In this document: piece after piece, positions 9,054-16,906 of the stretch
Layout: each line of letters starts with the position of its first letter
Position numbering within the stretch: position 1 is the stretch's first letter
DNA from: Bog-159 sp963738345
Lineage (GTDB): Bacteria; Acidobacteriota; Terriglobia; Bryobacterales; Bryobacteraceae
Direction of reading: 5' to 3'
Assembly (NCBI GenBank): GCA_963738345.1
Contig: CAVTWI010000002.1
Location: 4,216,001 to 4,280,000 of the forward strand
Length of the DNA: 64,000 nucleotides
The notes under the pieces: generated by a model
Told to the model about the DNA's origin: nothing
Database searches by the model: none
The model's input: only the letters and a program-made list of their open reading frames with translations
Translations under genes and position numbers: made by a program

Positions 9054-9647
9054 TTAACGCGGCCGGATGGGGCCCGACGCCAGCACCAGTTCCACGTGAT
9101 TGGCGGATTCCACTAATGTGGGCGCCATGCGCGCCAGCACCAGTACACAGCCCACCTGCTCACCCAGCGTGGTCAGCACTTCCATCTCGCTGCCGGTGTG
9201 CTGATGCGGCATGCGATGCTGCACGTTGATCACGCCGACGACCCGGTTGCGGGCGATCACCGGCGCGGAAAGGAAGGCTTCGTACGAATCCTCCGGCAAC
9301 TCGCCGAAGGTCTTGAAGCGCGGGTCTTTATAAGCTTCGCGAGAGATCGATAGCAACCGCCGCTCCCGCGCAACCCACCCCGTCAGCCCTTCGTTAAGTT
9401 TTAGCCGCACTTTGCCGATAGTCGATGGGTGAGGTGTATTAGACGCGCAGAGTACCAGTTCCTCGTTGTCCAGCAGATATACGAGGCACGAATCGCATTG
9501 CGAAAACTCCACGGTCAGCGATACGATGCCCTGCAGAACATCCTGCAGGCTGAGGTCCCGCACCATAAAACGGCTGACTTTCTGAAACAGCTGCAACTGT
9601 TGTTCAGTGCGTTGCAGGCGCGATTCGAGTTCCCTGGCCTTCGGCAC
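9054..9647 (-). CDS. GAF-domain protein
   Basis: A 197-residue cytoplasmic protein. An N-terminal coiled-coil-like helix (ARELESRLQRTEQQLQLF) precedes a single GAF domain (about residues 28-180) with typical strands CDSCLVYLLD, GLTGWVARERR and SAPVIARNRVVGVINVQ. No output domain such as HisKA, GGDEF or HTH is fused, so it may act as a small-molecule or redox sensor in trans. The start is GTG at 9647, with TATAAT 6 nt upstream on the minus strand. It is divergent from the JAMM gene. Confidence 0.75.
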   Translation of the reverse strand: MPKARELESRLQRTEQQLQLFQKVSRFMVRDLSLQDVLQGIVSLTVEFSQCDSCLVYLLDNEELVLCASNTPHPSTIGKVRLKLNEGLTGWVARERRLLSISREAYKDPRFKTFGELPEDSYEAFLSAPVIARNRVVGVINVQHRMPHQHTGSEMEVLTTLGEQVGCVLVLARMAPTLVESANHVELVLASGPIRPR

Positions 9648-9653
9648 GCTCTT

Positions 9654-9659
9654 ATTATA
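9654..9659 (-). promoter_or_regulatory. -10 element of the GAF gene, leaderless spacing
   Basis: Perfect TATAAT on the minus strand, 6 nt before the GTG start at 9647. The same geometry recurs at several genes in this window. Confidence 0.45.
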
Positions 9660-9685
9660 GCTACAGGCTTACCGGACGGCGTGCC

Positions 9686-10702
9686 ATGAAGCGCGCGGCT
9701 CCATTCGCCATAGAATGCTCCCCCGACGTGATGGAGGAAATCCGCCGCGCGGCGGTTGCGGCGCTGTCCCCCCTGCCGCATAGTGGCGCGGAAATCGGCG
9801 GCGTGCTCCTCGGCAAACACTCGGCAGACCGCGTGCAAATCCTGTGCGCACGGCCGCTGCTGTGCGAATACGCTTCGGGGCCGACTTTTAACCTCTCGAT
9901 TAAGGATCAGGCGCGCCTTACTGCGCTGCTCCATGATTGCGGAGTCGGATCGCAGGCGCAAGGTTCGGAGCCTGTCGGCTGGTACCACTCCCACACGCGC
10001 AGCGAGATCCTTCTGTCGCCTCGCGACCTGGAGATCTATAACAAGTTTTTTCCGGAATGCTGGCAGATCGCCTTGGTCGTGCGCCCGCACGAGCTCGAAC
10101 CCACCCGTGCCGGTTTCTTCTTCCGGCAGCAGGATGGCTCAATCCGGATGGAACCCAGCCTCCCAACGGCACCGCCTCCTGCGGCTTACCGATCCCGCTG
10201 GCGGTTCTGGTGGCCGGTATTTTTGTTGGGCGTTGCGGCGGTTCTGTTTGCACTGCGCCGCGATCATTCCGCGGTCTTCGCCGCAAGCCAACCGGACCAA
10301 GCCTGCCTAACCGTCTTCGATGCTGCCGGCCAATTGCAAATCCGTTGGGACAGCGCCACCCAGCCGGTCAGATCCGCCGACTCTGGCACGCTAGAAATCA
10401 CTGATGGTTCAGCACACGCAGTGGTGTCGCTTGACCCACAACTGCTGCGGGAAGGATCGGTGAGCTATGCGCGCCTGGGTTCGCGCGTTGACTTGCGGTT
10501 GACGTTGCGCGCGCACGGTAGAATCGTCTGCGAACACTCCACCAAGTTTCTCGGCCGCCCCGCCGCGCCGCCAGCCGAAGACGACCCCGCCACCCTGCAG
10601 CCGCACTTACAGGAACAAGCGGAACAAATTCGTCAACTGGAGCACGACGTCGCCGGACTGCGCTGGCTCATCCGCCAGCAACAGGCCAAGCGCGGCCGCT
10701 AG
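9686..10702 (+). CDS. Membrane-anchored JAMM/MPN+ metalloprotease-like protein
   Basis: A 338-residue protein with an N-terminal JAB/MPN domain and a complete JAMM zinc motif: Glu36 (GAEIGG), His101-Ser-His103, Ser111 and Asp114 (HSHT...LLSPRD). Members with this motif remove ubiquitin-like or sulphur-carrier proteins or act as isopeptidases. A single transmembrane helix follows (about 174-190, FWWPVFLLGVAAVLF). The C-terminal region is extracytoplasmic or beta-rich and ends in a helix rich in Gln and Leu that could form a coiled coil. No ubiquitin-like or E1/E2 partner is visible nearby, so the substrate is unknown. Confidence 0.75.
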   Translation: MKRAAPFAIECSPDVMEEIRRAAVAALSPLPHSGAEIGGVLLGKHSADRVQILCARPLLCEYASGPTFNLSIKDQARLTALLHDCGVGSQAQGSEPVGWYHSHTRSEILLSPRDLEIYNKFFPECWQIALVVRPHELEPTRAGFFFRQQDGSIRMEPSLPTAPPPAAYRSRWRFWWPVFLLGVAAVLFALRRDHSAVFAASQPDQACLTVFDAAGQLQIRWDSATQPVRSADSGTLEITDGSAHAVVSLDPQLLREGSVSYARLGSRVDLRLTLRAHGRIVCEHSTKFLGRPAAPPAEDDPATLQPHLQEQAEQIRQLEHDVAGLRWLIRQQQAKRGR

Positions 10703-10736
10703 GGGTTACGCTAGCAACCCATCTTCGCAATTTGGC

Positions 10737-10758
10737 ATGATATCATAAGGTGATATCA
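10737..10758. promoter_or_regulatory. Tandem palindromic operator of hicAB
   Basis: Two copies of the self-complementary octamer TGATATCA (10738-10745 and 10751-10758), with centres 13 bp apart, end 7 bp before the hicA start. Paired palindromes at this position fit autorepression by a HicB dimer pair. Confidence 0.6.
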
Positions 10759-10765
10759 TAATGAT

Positions 10766-11026
10766 GTGGGAAGACACCAGCGCACGCTCGAAGCGGTTTT
10801 TGCTAAACGGGCGGGCATTTCGTGGAGCGATATCGAGAAGCTACTGGAGAGCCTTGGGGCTGAGATGAGCGAAGGGCGAGGCTCGCGGGTACGGGTGGCG
10901 CTACATGGGGTGCGCGCAGTGTTTCTCCGCCCTCATCCGCGCAAGGAAGCGGATCGCGGCGCGGTAGCTGCCGTGCGGCGCCTATTGCAGGAGGCTGGAC
11001 TTGGACCTAAGGAGGGAAGCTTGTGA
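10766..11026 (+). CDS. hicA: HicA family toxin
   Basis: An 86-residue mRNA interferase of the HicA family with the double-stranded-RNA-binding-like fold. It shows ISWSDIEKLLESLGAE, the EGRGSRVRVALHG strand and LRPHPRKEADRGAV before the last helix, close to the family consensus. The usual catalytic histidine position in the FHRPHP strand is occupied as LRPHP, so activity needs testing. The start is a GTG at 10766; an in-frame TGA at 10751 rules out anything longer. It overlaps hicB by 4 nt (GTGA). Confidence 0.85.
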   Translation: MGRHQRTLEAVFAKRAGISWSDIEKLLESLGAEMSEGRGSRVRVALHGVRAVFLRPHPRKEADRGAVAAVRRLLQEAGLGPKEGSL

Positions 11027-11349
11027 CGTATAAGGGCTACGACGCGGTGGTGGAATTCGACGAAGAGGCGGGTGTCTTCACGGGTGAGGTAATCAACACG
11101 CGCGACGTGATAACGTTTCAGGGAAAATCCGTCCCGGAATTGCGGCGCGCGATGAAAGACTCCGTCGACGATTATCTCGAATTCTGTGCATCTCGCAAGG
11201 AGCAGCCGGAGAAACCGTTCTCCGGCAGTTTCCTGGTGCGCATGCCGCCGGAGTTGCACCGGCAAATAATGACGGAGGCGAGGCGGAAGGGCAAGAGCCT
11301 CAATGCGTATGTAATCGAGCGGCTGAAAACGCAGAACATGACAGTGTAA
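11023..11349 (+). CDS. hicB: HicB family antitoxin
   Basis: A 108-residue antitoxin. The N-terminal HicB partial-RNase-H fold (YKGYDAVVEFDEEAGVFTGE...ITFQGKSVPELRRAMKDSVDDYLEFC) is followed by a ribbon-helix-helix DNA-binding segment (SFLVRMPPELHRQIMTEARR...SLNAYVIERL). GTG start at 11023 inside the hicA stop. It probably binds the two TGATATCA palindromes upstream of hicA. Confidence 0.9.
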   Translation: MTYKGYDAVVEFDEEAGVFTGEVINTRDVITFQGKSVPELRRAMKDSVDDYLEFCASRKEQPEKPFSGSFLVRMPPELHRQIMTEARRKGKSLNAYVIERLKTQNMTV

Positions 11350-11433
11350 AGAGGATAACGGTTTCTCGCGCGGAAATGAGCCTAATGCACCGGGTTCAGC
11401 CGCAATATCGTGGGGGACCTGACAGAGGCGACA

Positions 11434-11652
11434 ATGGCACGTAATTATCGGGAACTGCGCGGCAAGATGAGCCCGGAGGGCCGCGCGCGCAGCGAGGCCA
11501 AAACCCAGCGGATGATCGACGAGATGCCGCTGGGCGGAGAACTGGAAATCAGAGCCGTGTTCCCCGAGGGCGAAGTACGTATCACGCGACTCACCGATCA
11601 GCCGGCTTGTGGCTCCAACCCTCGCCCTCCCGCCCCGCCCAAGACCTGCTAA
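11434..11652 (+). pseudogene. XRE-type antitoxin relic with the helix-turn-helix deleted
   Basis: The first 28 residues (MARNYRELRGKMSPEGRARS and on to the EMPL segment) match the N-terminal arm of HigA/XRE-type antitoxins. Residues from GGELEIRAVFPEGEVRIT match the C-terminal strand of the same family, which normally sits about 60 residues later. The whole helix-turn-helix core is missing in frame. An unrelated Pro-rich tail follows. The product cannot bind DNA as the family does. No toxin gene flanks it. Family assignment is from recalled consensus, not a search. Confidence 0.6.
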
Positions 11653-11655
11653 AAT
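11650..11655 (+). promoter_or_regulatory. -10 element of the Gfo/Idh/MocA gene, leaderless spacing
   Basis: TAAAAT preceded by TGC (extended -10) lies 7 nt before the ATG at 11663. Confidence 0.4.
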
Positions 11656-11662
11656 CCTGCCC

Positions 11663-13003
11663 ATGCACTCGTCTCGCCGTGTGTTCCTGGGAGCGGTCAC
11701 GGCGGCTTCATACAACCGCATCCGCGGCGCCAATGACCGCATACAAGTCGGCTTCATCGGCTACGGCTTGATTGGACGCCAGCACGTCCACGACTTCAAA
11801 AATCAGAAAGACGTAGACCTCGCCGCCATGTGCGAGGTCTGTCAGCCGCGCCTCGAAGAAGGGCTGGCAGCATGTGGACCCGGTGCCAAACCCTACCAGG
11901 ATTTCCGCAAACTACTCGACAACAAAGATATTCAAGCCATCGTGGTCTGCACTCCCGACCACTGGCACGCGCTGCTCACCATCATGGCCTGCGCCGCCGG
12001 CAAAGACGTCTACGTGGAAAAACCGCTGACGGTCTTCGTCAAAGAAGGCCGCTGGATGACCACCGCCGCCCGGCGCTACAACCGCATCGTGCAGGTGGGC
12101 ACCCAGCAGCGCTCCGGCCCCCACTACCAGAAGGCCCGTGAACTGGTGCAGGCGGGCTATTTCGGCAAGGTCCTGAGCGCTCACATGGGCGCCTACCGAA
12201 ATGTCATGCCCGGCTTCGGCAGTCCGCCCGACGGCCCCCCCCCACGCGACCTCGATTACGACATGTGGCTCGGTCCCGCGCCCCTGCGCCCCTACAATCC
12301 GCACCGCGCGCTCTATCATTTCCGCTGGTTCTGGGATTATTCCGGCGGCCAGATGACCAACCTGGGCGCGCACGATATCGACATCGTCCAGTGGGCCATG
12401 GGCGTGAAAGGCCCCCTTGCCGTTTCCTCCAGCGGCGGACGCTTCGCCCTGCAAGATAACGGTGAAACCCCCGACACACAGGATTCCGTATTTGAATATC
12501 CCGGCTTCACCGCCGTTCATTCCATGCGCGAGGCCAGCGCCGGACGCCGCGCCGGATACGGATTGGAATTCTTCGGCACCAAGGGCAGCATGACCCTCAC
12601 CCGCGGCGGCTACGAAGTATTCCCCGATATGAAAATCGATCCCTCGAACGCAATCCCCGTTTTCGAAGGGCAGCCCGTGGGGGGGCCGCAACACTCTGCC
12701 GCCAAGCCCGAGCCATGGATCGAACCGCGCAAAGAGCCGGGTTCGTCGCCCCAGCAGTTTGACCTGCATGCGCGCAACTTCCTCGACTGCGTGAAGTCCC
12801 GCCAGTTACCCATTTCGGACGTGGAACAAGGCCACCGCACCGCCGTCGCCTGCCACTTGGCGAACATCTCCTTGCGCCTGGGCCGCAAGGTGCGCTGGGA
12901 CCCGGACAAGGAAGAAATTTTGGATGACCGCGAGGCCTCCGCCATGCTGGTGCGCCCCTACCGCAAACCCTGGGACGATGTATTGCGGAGCCTGCAGCCA
13001 TGA
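11663..13003 (+). CDS. Gfo/Idh/MocA family oxidoreductase with export signal
   Basis: A 446-residue NAD(P)-dependent sugar or polyol dehydrogenase. The N-terminus SSRRVFLGAVTAAS is Tat-like. It is followed by a Rossmann fold (VGFIGYGLIGRQHVHDF), the dinucleotide-domain signature CTPDHWHALLTIMA and the catalytic lysine in YVEKPLTV. The C-terminal alpha/beta domain carries GGQMTNLGAHDIDIVQW with the expected Asp/His pair. The ATG at 11663 is chosen because the TAAAAT -10 precedes it and upstream residues are low-complexity. It overlaps the next gene by 4 nt (ATGA), so the two are a transcriptional and translational pair. Confidence 0.9.
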   Translation: MHSSRRVFLGAVTAASYNRIRGANDRIQVGFIGYGLIGRQHVHDFKNQKDVDLAAMCEVCQPRLEEGLAACGPGAKPYQDFRKLLDNKDIQAIVVCTPDHWHALLTIMACAAGKDVYVEKPLTVFVKEGRWMTTAARRYNRIVQVGTQQRSGPHYQKARELVQAGYFGKVLSAHMGAYRNVMPGFGSPPDGPPPRDLDYDMWLGPAPLRPYNPHRALYHFRWFWDYSGGQMTNLGAHDIDIVQWAMGVKGPLAVSSSGGRFALQDNGETPDTQDSVFEYPGFTAVHSMREASAGRRAGYGLEFFGTKGSMTLTRGGYEVFPDMKIDPSNAIPVFEGQPVGGPQHSAAKPEPWIEPRKEPGSSPQQFDLHARNFLDCVKSRQLPISDVEQGHRTAVACHLANISLRLGRKVRWDPDKEEILDDREASAMLVRPYRKPWDDVLRSLQP

Positions 13004-14004
13004 ACCGCCGGACTTTCCTCGCAACAGCGACCGCCGCAACCGCCGCCGCGACTCGCGCTCTGGCCGCCGAACCACGCACCAAAATGGGGATCGCCGTCAC
13101 CTGCTACATGAGCTTCGGCCATCCCAAAGACACGCTCGAGTTTCTGGAACACGCCAATACGCTGGGCGCCGGCGGCATCCAGATGCAATTGACTTCCCGC
13201 GAGCTTGATTACATCCGCACTCTCCGCACCCGCGCCGAACAACTCGGCATGTACATCGAAGTGATCGCCGCTTTGCCCAAAGCTGATGACGTAGCAGCTT
13301 TCGAAAGCACGGCCAAAGCGGCCAAACAAGCCGGCGCCCTCGCCATCCGTGTGAACTGCCTGCCCGGCCGGCGCTACGAGAATTTCACCAACTTGGCCGA
13401 CTGGCAAAAGGCTGTCGAGCAGAGCCACCGCAATATCGATGCAGCCCTCCGCATCGCGGAACAACACAAGGTCCCCCTCGCCATCGAAAACCATAAAGAC
13501 TGGACCGCCGCGGAAATGGCCGCGCTTATGAAAACCAAGTCCAGCCCCTGGCTCGGCGTATGTCTCGATACCGGCAATAACATTGCGCTGCTCGACGACC
13601 CCATGGAAACCGTCGAGACGCTGGCGCCCTTCGCCGTCTGCTCCCATGTGAAAGATATGGGCGTGGCGGCATCCCCTAATGGCTTCCTGCTCTCCGAGTT
13701 GCCGCTCGGCGATGGCATGCTCGATATGCGCCGCATCGTCGACACCATTCGCCGCGCACGCCCCCAAACGCGCGTCACGCTCGAAATGATTACCCGCGAC
13801 CCGCTCAAAGTGCCCTGTCTCACCGACGCCTATTGGGCGACTTTCCCGGATCGCAACGGCTTGTATCTGGCGCGGACGCTGCGCAGTGTCGGCGAACGCC
13901 CGCTGCCAGTGGTGAGCGGATTGCCGCATGAGGCACAATTGCGGCTGGAAGAGGATAACGTACGGCGTTGCCTGGGCTACGCCCGCGCCCACCTGGATCT
14001 GTGA
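13000..14004 (+). CDS. Exported sugar phosphate isomerase/epimerase-like TIM barrel
   Basis: A 334-residue AP-endonuclease-2-type TIM barrel with a Tat-like leader (MNRRTFLATATAAT). Metal-site residues expected in xylose-isomerase-like proteins are visible: IENHKD, GVCLDTGNN and CSHVKDMG in sequence. Coupling to the oxidoreductase by ATGA overlap suggests oxidation and then isomerisation of a carbohydrate outside the cytoplasm, a common acidobacterial and planctomycete pair. The substrate cannot be read from the sequence. It converges with the small gene at 14009, with a 4-bp gap. Confidence 0.82.
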   Translation: MNRRTFLATATAATAAATRALAAEPRTKMGIAVTCYMSFGHPKDTLEFLEHANTLGAGGIQMQLTSRELDYIRTLRTRAEQLGMYIEVIAALPKADDVAAFESTAKAAKQAGALAIRVNCLPGRRYENFTNLADWQKAVEQSHRNIDAALRIAEQHKVPLAIENHKDWTAAEMAALMKTKSSPWLGVCLDTGNNIALLDDPMETVETLAPFAVCSHVKDMGVAASPNGFLLSELPLGDGMLDMRRIVDTIRRARPQTRVTLEMITRDPLKVPCLTDAYWATFPDRNGLYLARTLRSVGERPLPVVSGLPHEAQLRLEEDNVRRCLGYARAHLDL

Positions 14005-14008
14005 CCGT

Positions 14009-14242
14009 TCACTTCACCAGGCCCAGCGCGCTCTTCTCCATTTTGTCCGCTACCTTGATGCTGTCCAGATTCGCATTGAAACTCGCCTTGCCTTCGAGCA
14101 TCGAAACCGCCGCATCGCTCAGCGAAACTTCGTCCTGCTGCCCGGTCATCGAGTAAGGCGAGCGCGCGATCAGCGATGCCGCGCGATTCACCTGCGTCTC
14201 CGCCGCCTGCAGGCCTCCCAGTGCTGTGTAAGTAATGTCCAT
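14009..14242 (-). CDS. Mini flagellar rod/hook-like protein
   Basis: A 77-residue protein. The N-terminus (MDITYTALGGLQAAETQVNR) looks like the start of a flagellar rod or hook protein. The C-terminus (SLSDAAVSMLEGKASFNANL and on through the KVADKM segment) fits the Flg_bbr_C pattern of axial proteins (M-x-x-x-K-x-x-F-x-A-N...ADKM). The central domain of such proteins is absent, leaving only the coiled-coil ends. No other flagellar gene is in the window. The resemblance is by eye; a role in a rod-like assembly is an inference. Confidence 0.5.
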   Translation of the reverse strand: MDITYTALGGLQAAETQVNRAASLIARSPYSMTGQQDEVSLSDAAVSMLEGKASFNANLDSIKVADKMEKSALGLVK

Positions 14243-14317
14243 AAATTGTTGTGCTGCTCTTATCGGCAGCGCGGCTAATTTCTTGCGTTCGATGGGCTCT
14301 CGTCCCCGTGTCCCTGT

Positions 14318-14323
14318 TACAAT
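14318..14323 (+). promoter_or_regulatory. -10 element of the biotin carboxylase gene, leaderless spacing
   Basis: TACAAT with an upstream TGT (extended -10) is 7 nt before the ATG at 14331. Confidence 0.4.
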
Positions 14324-14330
14324 TCACTGC

Positions 14331-15831
14331 ATGTTCCGCAAGGTCCTGATCGCGAATCGCGGTGAGATCGCCGTCCGCGTCATCCGCACTCTCCGTGAAA
14401 TGGATATCGCCTCGGTAGCCGTATTCTCCGACGCCGACCGCGGCTCCCTGCATGTGCGCATGGCCGACGAAGCCGAATGGGTCGGACCCTCACCCTCCTC
14501 CGAAAGCTACCTCCGTGTCGATCGCATCCTTGACGCCGCCCGCAAACATGGCGCCGAAGCCATCCACCCCGGCTATGGCTTTCTCAGCGAAAACGCGGAC
14601 TTTGCCGCCGCCTGCGAAGCCGCCGGGATCGTCTTCATCGGTCCCTCAGCCGGCTCCATTCGCGCCATGGGATCTAAGACTGCCGCCCGCCAAATGGCCA
14701 TCGCCGCCGGCGCCCCCGTTGTGCCCGGCGCACACCAAACCCTTAGCGGCCCCGCCGAAGCCCGTACTTTCGCCCGGCAATTCGGTTATCCTCTACTGCT
14801 GAAAGCCGTGGCTGGCGGCGGCGGCAAGGGCATGCGCCGCGTCGATTCGGACGCCGAACTGGATTCCGCTTTCCGTGACGCCGCCAGCGAAGCCGAGCGT
14901 TCTTTCAAAAACGGCGATCTCTACGTCGAAAAGCTGGATCGAACATCCGCGCCATATCGAAATCCAGTTGATGGGCGATCGCTACGGCAATATGGTCCAC
15001 TTCGGCGAGCGGGAATGTTCCATTCAGCGCCGTCACCAGAAGGTAATGGAAGAGTGTCCCTCTCCGCTGGTGGCCGTGCGTCCCGGCATGCGCGAGGCCA
15101 TGGGCGAAGCGGCCATCCGCGTGGCGCGTAGCGCTGGCTATTACAATGCCGGCACGGTCGAATTCCTGGTCGACGCGCACGGCGACTTCTACTTCCTCGA
15201 GATGAACACTCGCCTGCAGGTCGAGCATCCCATCACTGAATTAGTTACCGGTCACGACCTGGTCCGCCTGCAACTCGAAATCGCCGCCGGTGGTCACCTG
15301 CCGTTGCGCCAGGAAGACATCACCTGGACCGGCTCAGCCATCGAGTGCCGCATCTACGCCGAAGATCCCTACAACAATTTCTTTCCGTCGCCCGGCAAAC
15401 TGACCCGCCTCACCCGTCCTCTGGGACCCGGCATACGCCTTGATGGCTGCGTCTACGAAGGCTGGACCGTGCCTATCGACTACGACCCTCTGCTCGCCAA
15501 ACTCGCGGTCTGGAGCGCCACCCGCGACCACACCATCGCCCGCCTGTTGCGCGCGTTGCGCGAATACGACGTGGCGGGTATTCACACGAACATTACTTTC
15601 TTCCGCCAGATCCTGGAGGATGCCGAGTTCCGCGCCGGAAATCTCCACACCAGCTTCGTTGACGAATTCCTGGCACGCCGCAAACCATTTGACCCGCCCC
15701 CCGGTCTGGCGGATGTCGCCGCCCTGGTGGCCGCCTTCCATTCCACACAAGCCGCCGTCCGTACCGCGCCCGCCGCCACCGCCCCCCGCAGCCAGTGGCG
15801 CGACGCCGGCCGCGCGGAGGTGCTGCGATGA
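14331..15831 (+). pseudogene. Acyl-CoA carboxylase biotin carboxylase subunit, one frameshift
   Basis: About 500 residues when the two frames are joined. The start is classic biotin carboxylase (MFRKVLIANRGEIAVRVIRT), with the ATP-grasp loop GGGGKGMR, HPGYGFLSEN, FGERECSIQRRHQK and the catalytic EMNTRLQVEHPITE. The frame breaks after YVEKL: CTGGATC at 14934-14940 has one G more than CTGATC, which would restore LIEHPRHIEIQ. It overlaps the biotin carrier gene by 4 nt. Carboxylases of this type make malonyl- or methylmalonyl-CoA; the carboxyltransferase subunit is not in the window. It may be a sequencing error in an essential-looking gene or true inactivation. Confidence 0.8.
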
Positions 15832-16283
15832 AAGTCTCCCTGGCAATTGCCGGCGAGGCCCGCGAGATCGATCTGGATGCCGGCGGCGCCCAAATAATCC
15901 CGGTCGAACCCGGCGTTTATTCTGCTTTAATCGGAGGTAAAAGCTACGAAGCGCGCATCGAAGAGCCCGCCAATTCAATCATTGTTTTCATCGACGGACA
16001 CCGCTTTGAAGTCGAAATTCGTGACCCACGCCGCTGGTCGCGCCAAGCCGGAACCCGCGGCATCGAAGGCCGCCTCAACATTACCGCCCCAATGCCCGGC
16101 AAGATCGTGCGCCTGCTGGTAGCCGAAGGCAACCTCGTCGAACGCGGCCAGGGACTACTTGTCATTGAGGCCATGAAGATGCAGAACGAAATGAAAGCCC
16201 CCAAAGCCGGGCGCGTCGTGTCGCTGACCGCCCGCGAAGCCGACACCGTCGCGGCAGGCGAGGTGTTAGCCGCCATCGAGTAA
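15828..16283 (+). CDS. Biotin carboxyl carrier protein
   Basis: A 151-residue carrier. The C-terminal biotinyl domain (residues about 83-151) has the canonical EAMKM with biotin-acceptor Lys117 and the flanking TAPMPGKIVRLLV and AGRVVSL strands. The N-terminal 75 residues form a beta-rich domain like the BT/linker domain of propionyl- or acyl-CoA carboxylases. The ATG at 15828 overlaps the carboxylase stop (ATGA), so stoichiometric synthesis with the upstream subunit is expected. The carrier itself is intact. Confidence 0.88.
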   Translation: MKVSLAIAGEAREIDLDAGGAQIIPVEPGVYSALIGGKSYEARIEEPANSIIVFIDGHRFEVEIRDPRRWSRQAGTRGIEGRLNITAPMPGKIVRLLVAEGNLVERGQGLLVIEAMKMQNEMKAPKAGRVVSLTAREADTVAAGEVLAAIE

Positions 16284-16574
16284 CTTCATTTCCGGACTTC
16301 CGAAGCTGATCAAGCCAACCGGAAAGGGCTAGGCACGCTGAAGCCGCCCCGAGTCGATGTCTACGCCATTGCCGCGTACCTTCGATCAAAGATGCAGGCC
16401 GGATTGCGTCAACGGGTTCGCGCGCGTGACAACCGTCCTTAGTAAGCAGGTCCATGGCACGGCTCCGCTGGCCGCCCCAAAGGGCGACACCCTGAATCTG
16501 CCGTCCCGGCACCTCGGGGACGTAGGCTCACTGCATCGGCGCGACATCTACGACGATGCCCGTTGAGCCGGGCG
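16284..16574. other. Gene-poor gap
   Basis: Between the biotin carrier and the small minus-strand gene I see no reading frame with a recognisable motif or ribosome-binding site. No RNA structure stands out. Confidence 0.5.
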
Positions 16575-16718
16575 TCATTGATGCCCAATATCCTCGCGGG
16601 ACGCGACAATTTTGGCCCTGGCATTTTCCTGCAACCCATCCGCAAACCGTAGAACTTCCTTCTGCCTCGCCGGTGGTAGGCGGCGGGTCTTTTCTATGAT
16701 GGCTTCCTCAAGACTCAT
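16575..16718 (-). CDS. DUF2281-like micro-protein, possible antitoxin relic
   Basis: A 47-residue frame: MSLEEAIIEKTRRLPPARQK, then EVLRFADGLQENARAKIV. It matches the amphipathic helical pattern of DUF2281-type small proteins (LEEAIIEKxxxLPxxxQKEVLxFxxxL), which often precede PIN or HEPN toxins. It is shorter than the usual 65-75 residues, and no toxin frame follows. Either a truncated antitoxin or a free-standing small protein. Family match is by eye. Confidence 0.5.
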   Translation of the reverse strand: MSLEEAIIEKTRRLPPARQKEVLRFADGLQENARAKIVASREDIGHQ

Positions 16719-16840
16719 GCTACGTCCTTCTTGACAATACCGGAGTTCGCTGCCACTAGCGCGTTCGCACGGTAACCGCGGCTCTACGTACCGCTACTTC
16801 CATTACGCATGAATCGACTAATAGCCCGCCAAATTTCACA

Positions 16841-16875
16841 ATTAAACGGAAACTTAACTTGACTTACCGTTTAAT
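16841..16875. repeat. Inverted repeat upstream of the PEP-CTERM gene
   Basis: ATTAAACGG (16841-16849) and CCGTTTAAT (16867-16875) are perfectly complementary 9-mers separated by 17 nt, 31 bp before the ATG at 16907. It could be an operator or a 5' hairpin in the leader. Confidence 0.55.
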
Positions 16876-16906
16876 CGTCCTTAATCTACTCACAGGGATG
16901 ATCACT

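Noticed and set aside
11912..12769. Long minus-strand frame inside the Gfo/Idh/MocA gene
   Set aside because: The plus-strand gene has full family motifs; the antisense frame has only composition-driven Gly/Ala stretches.
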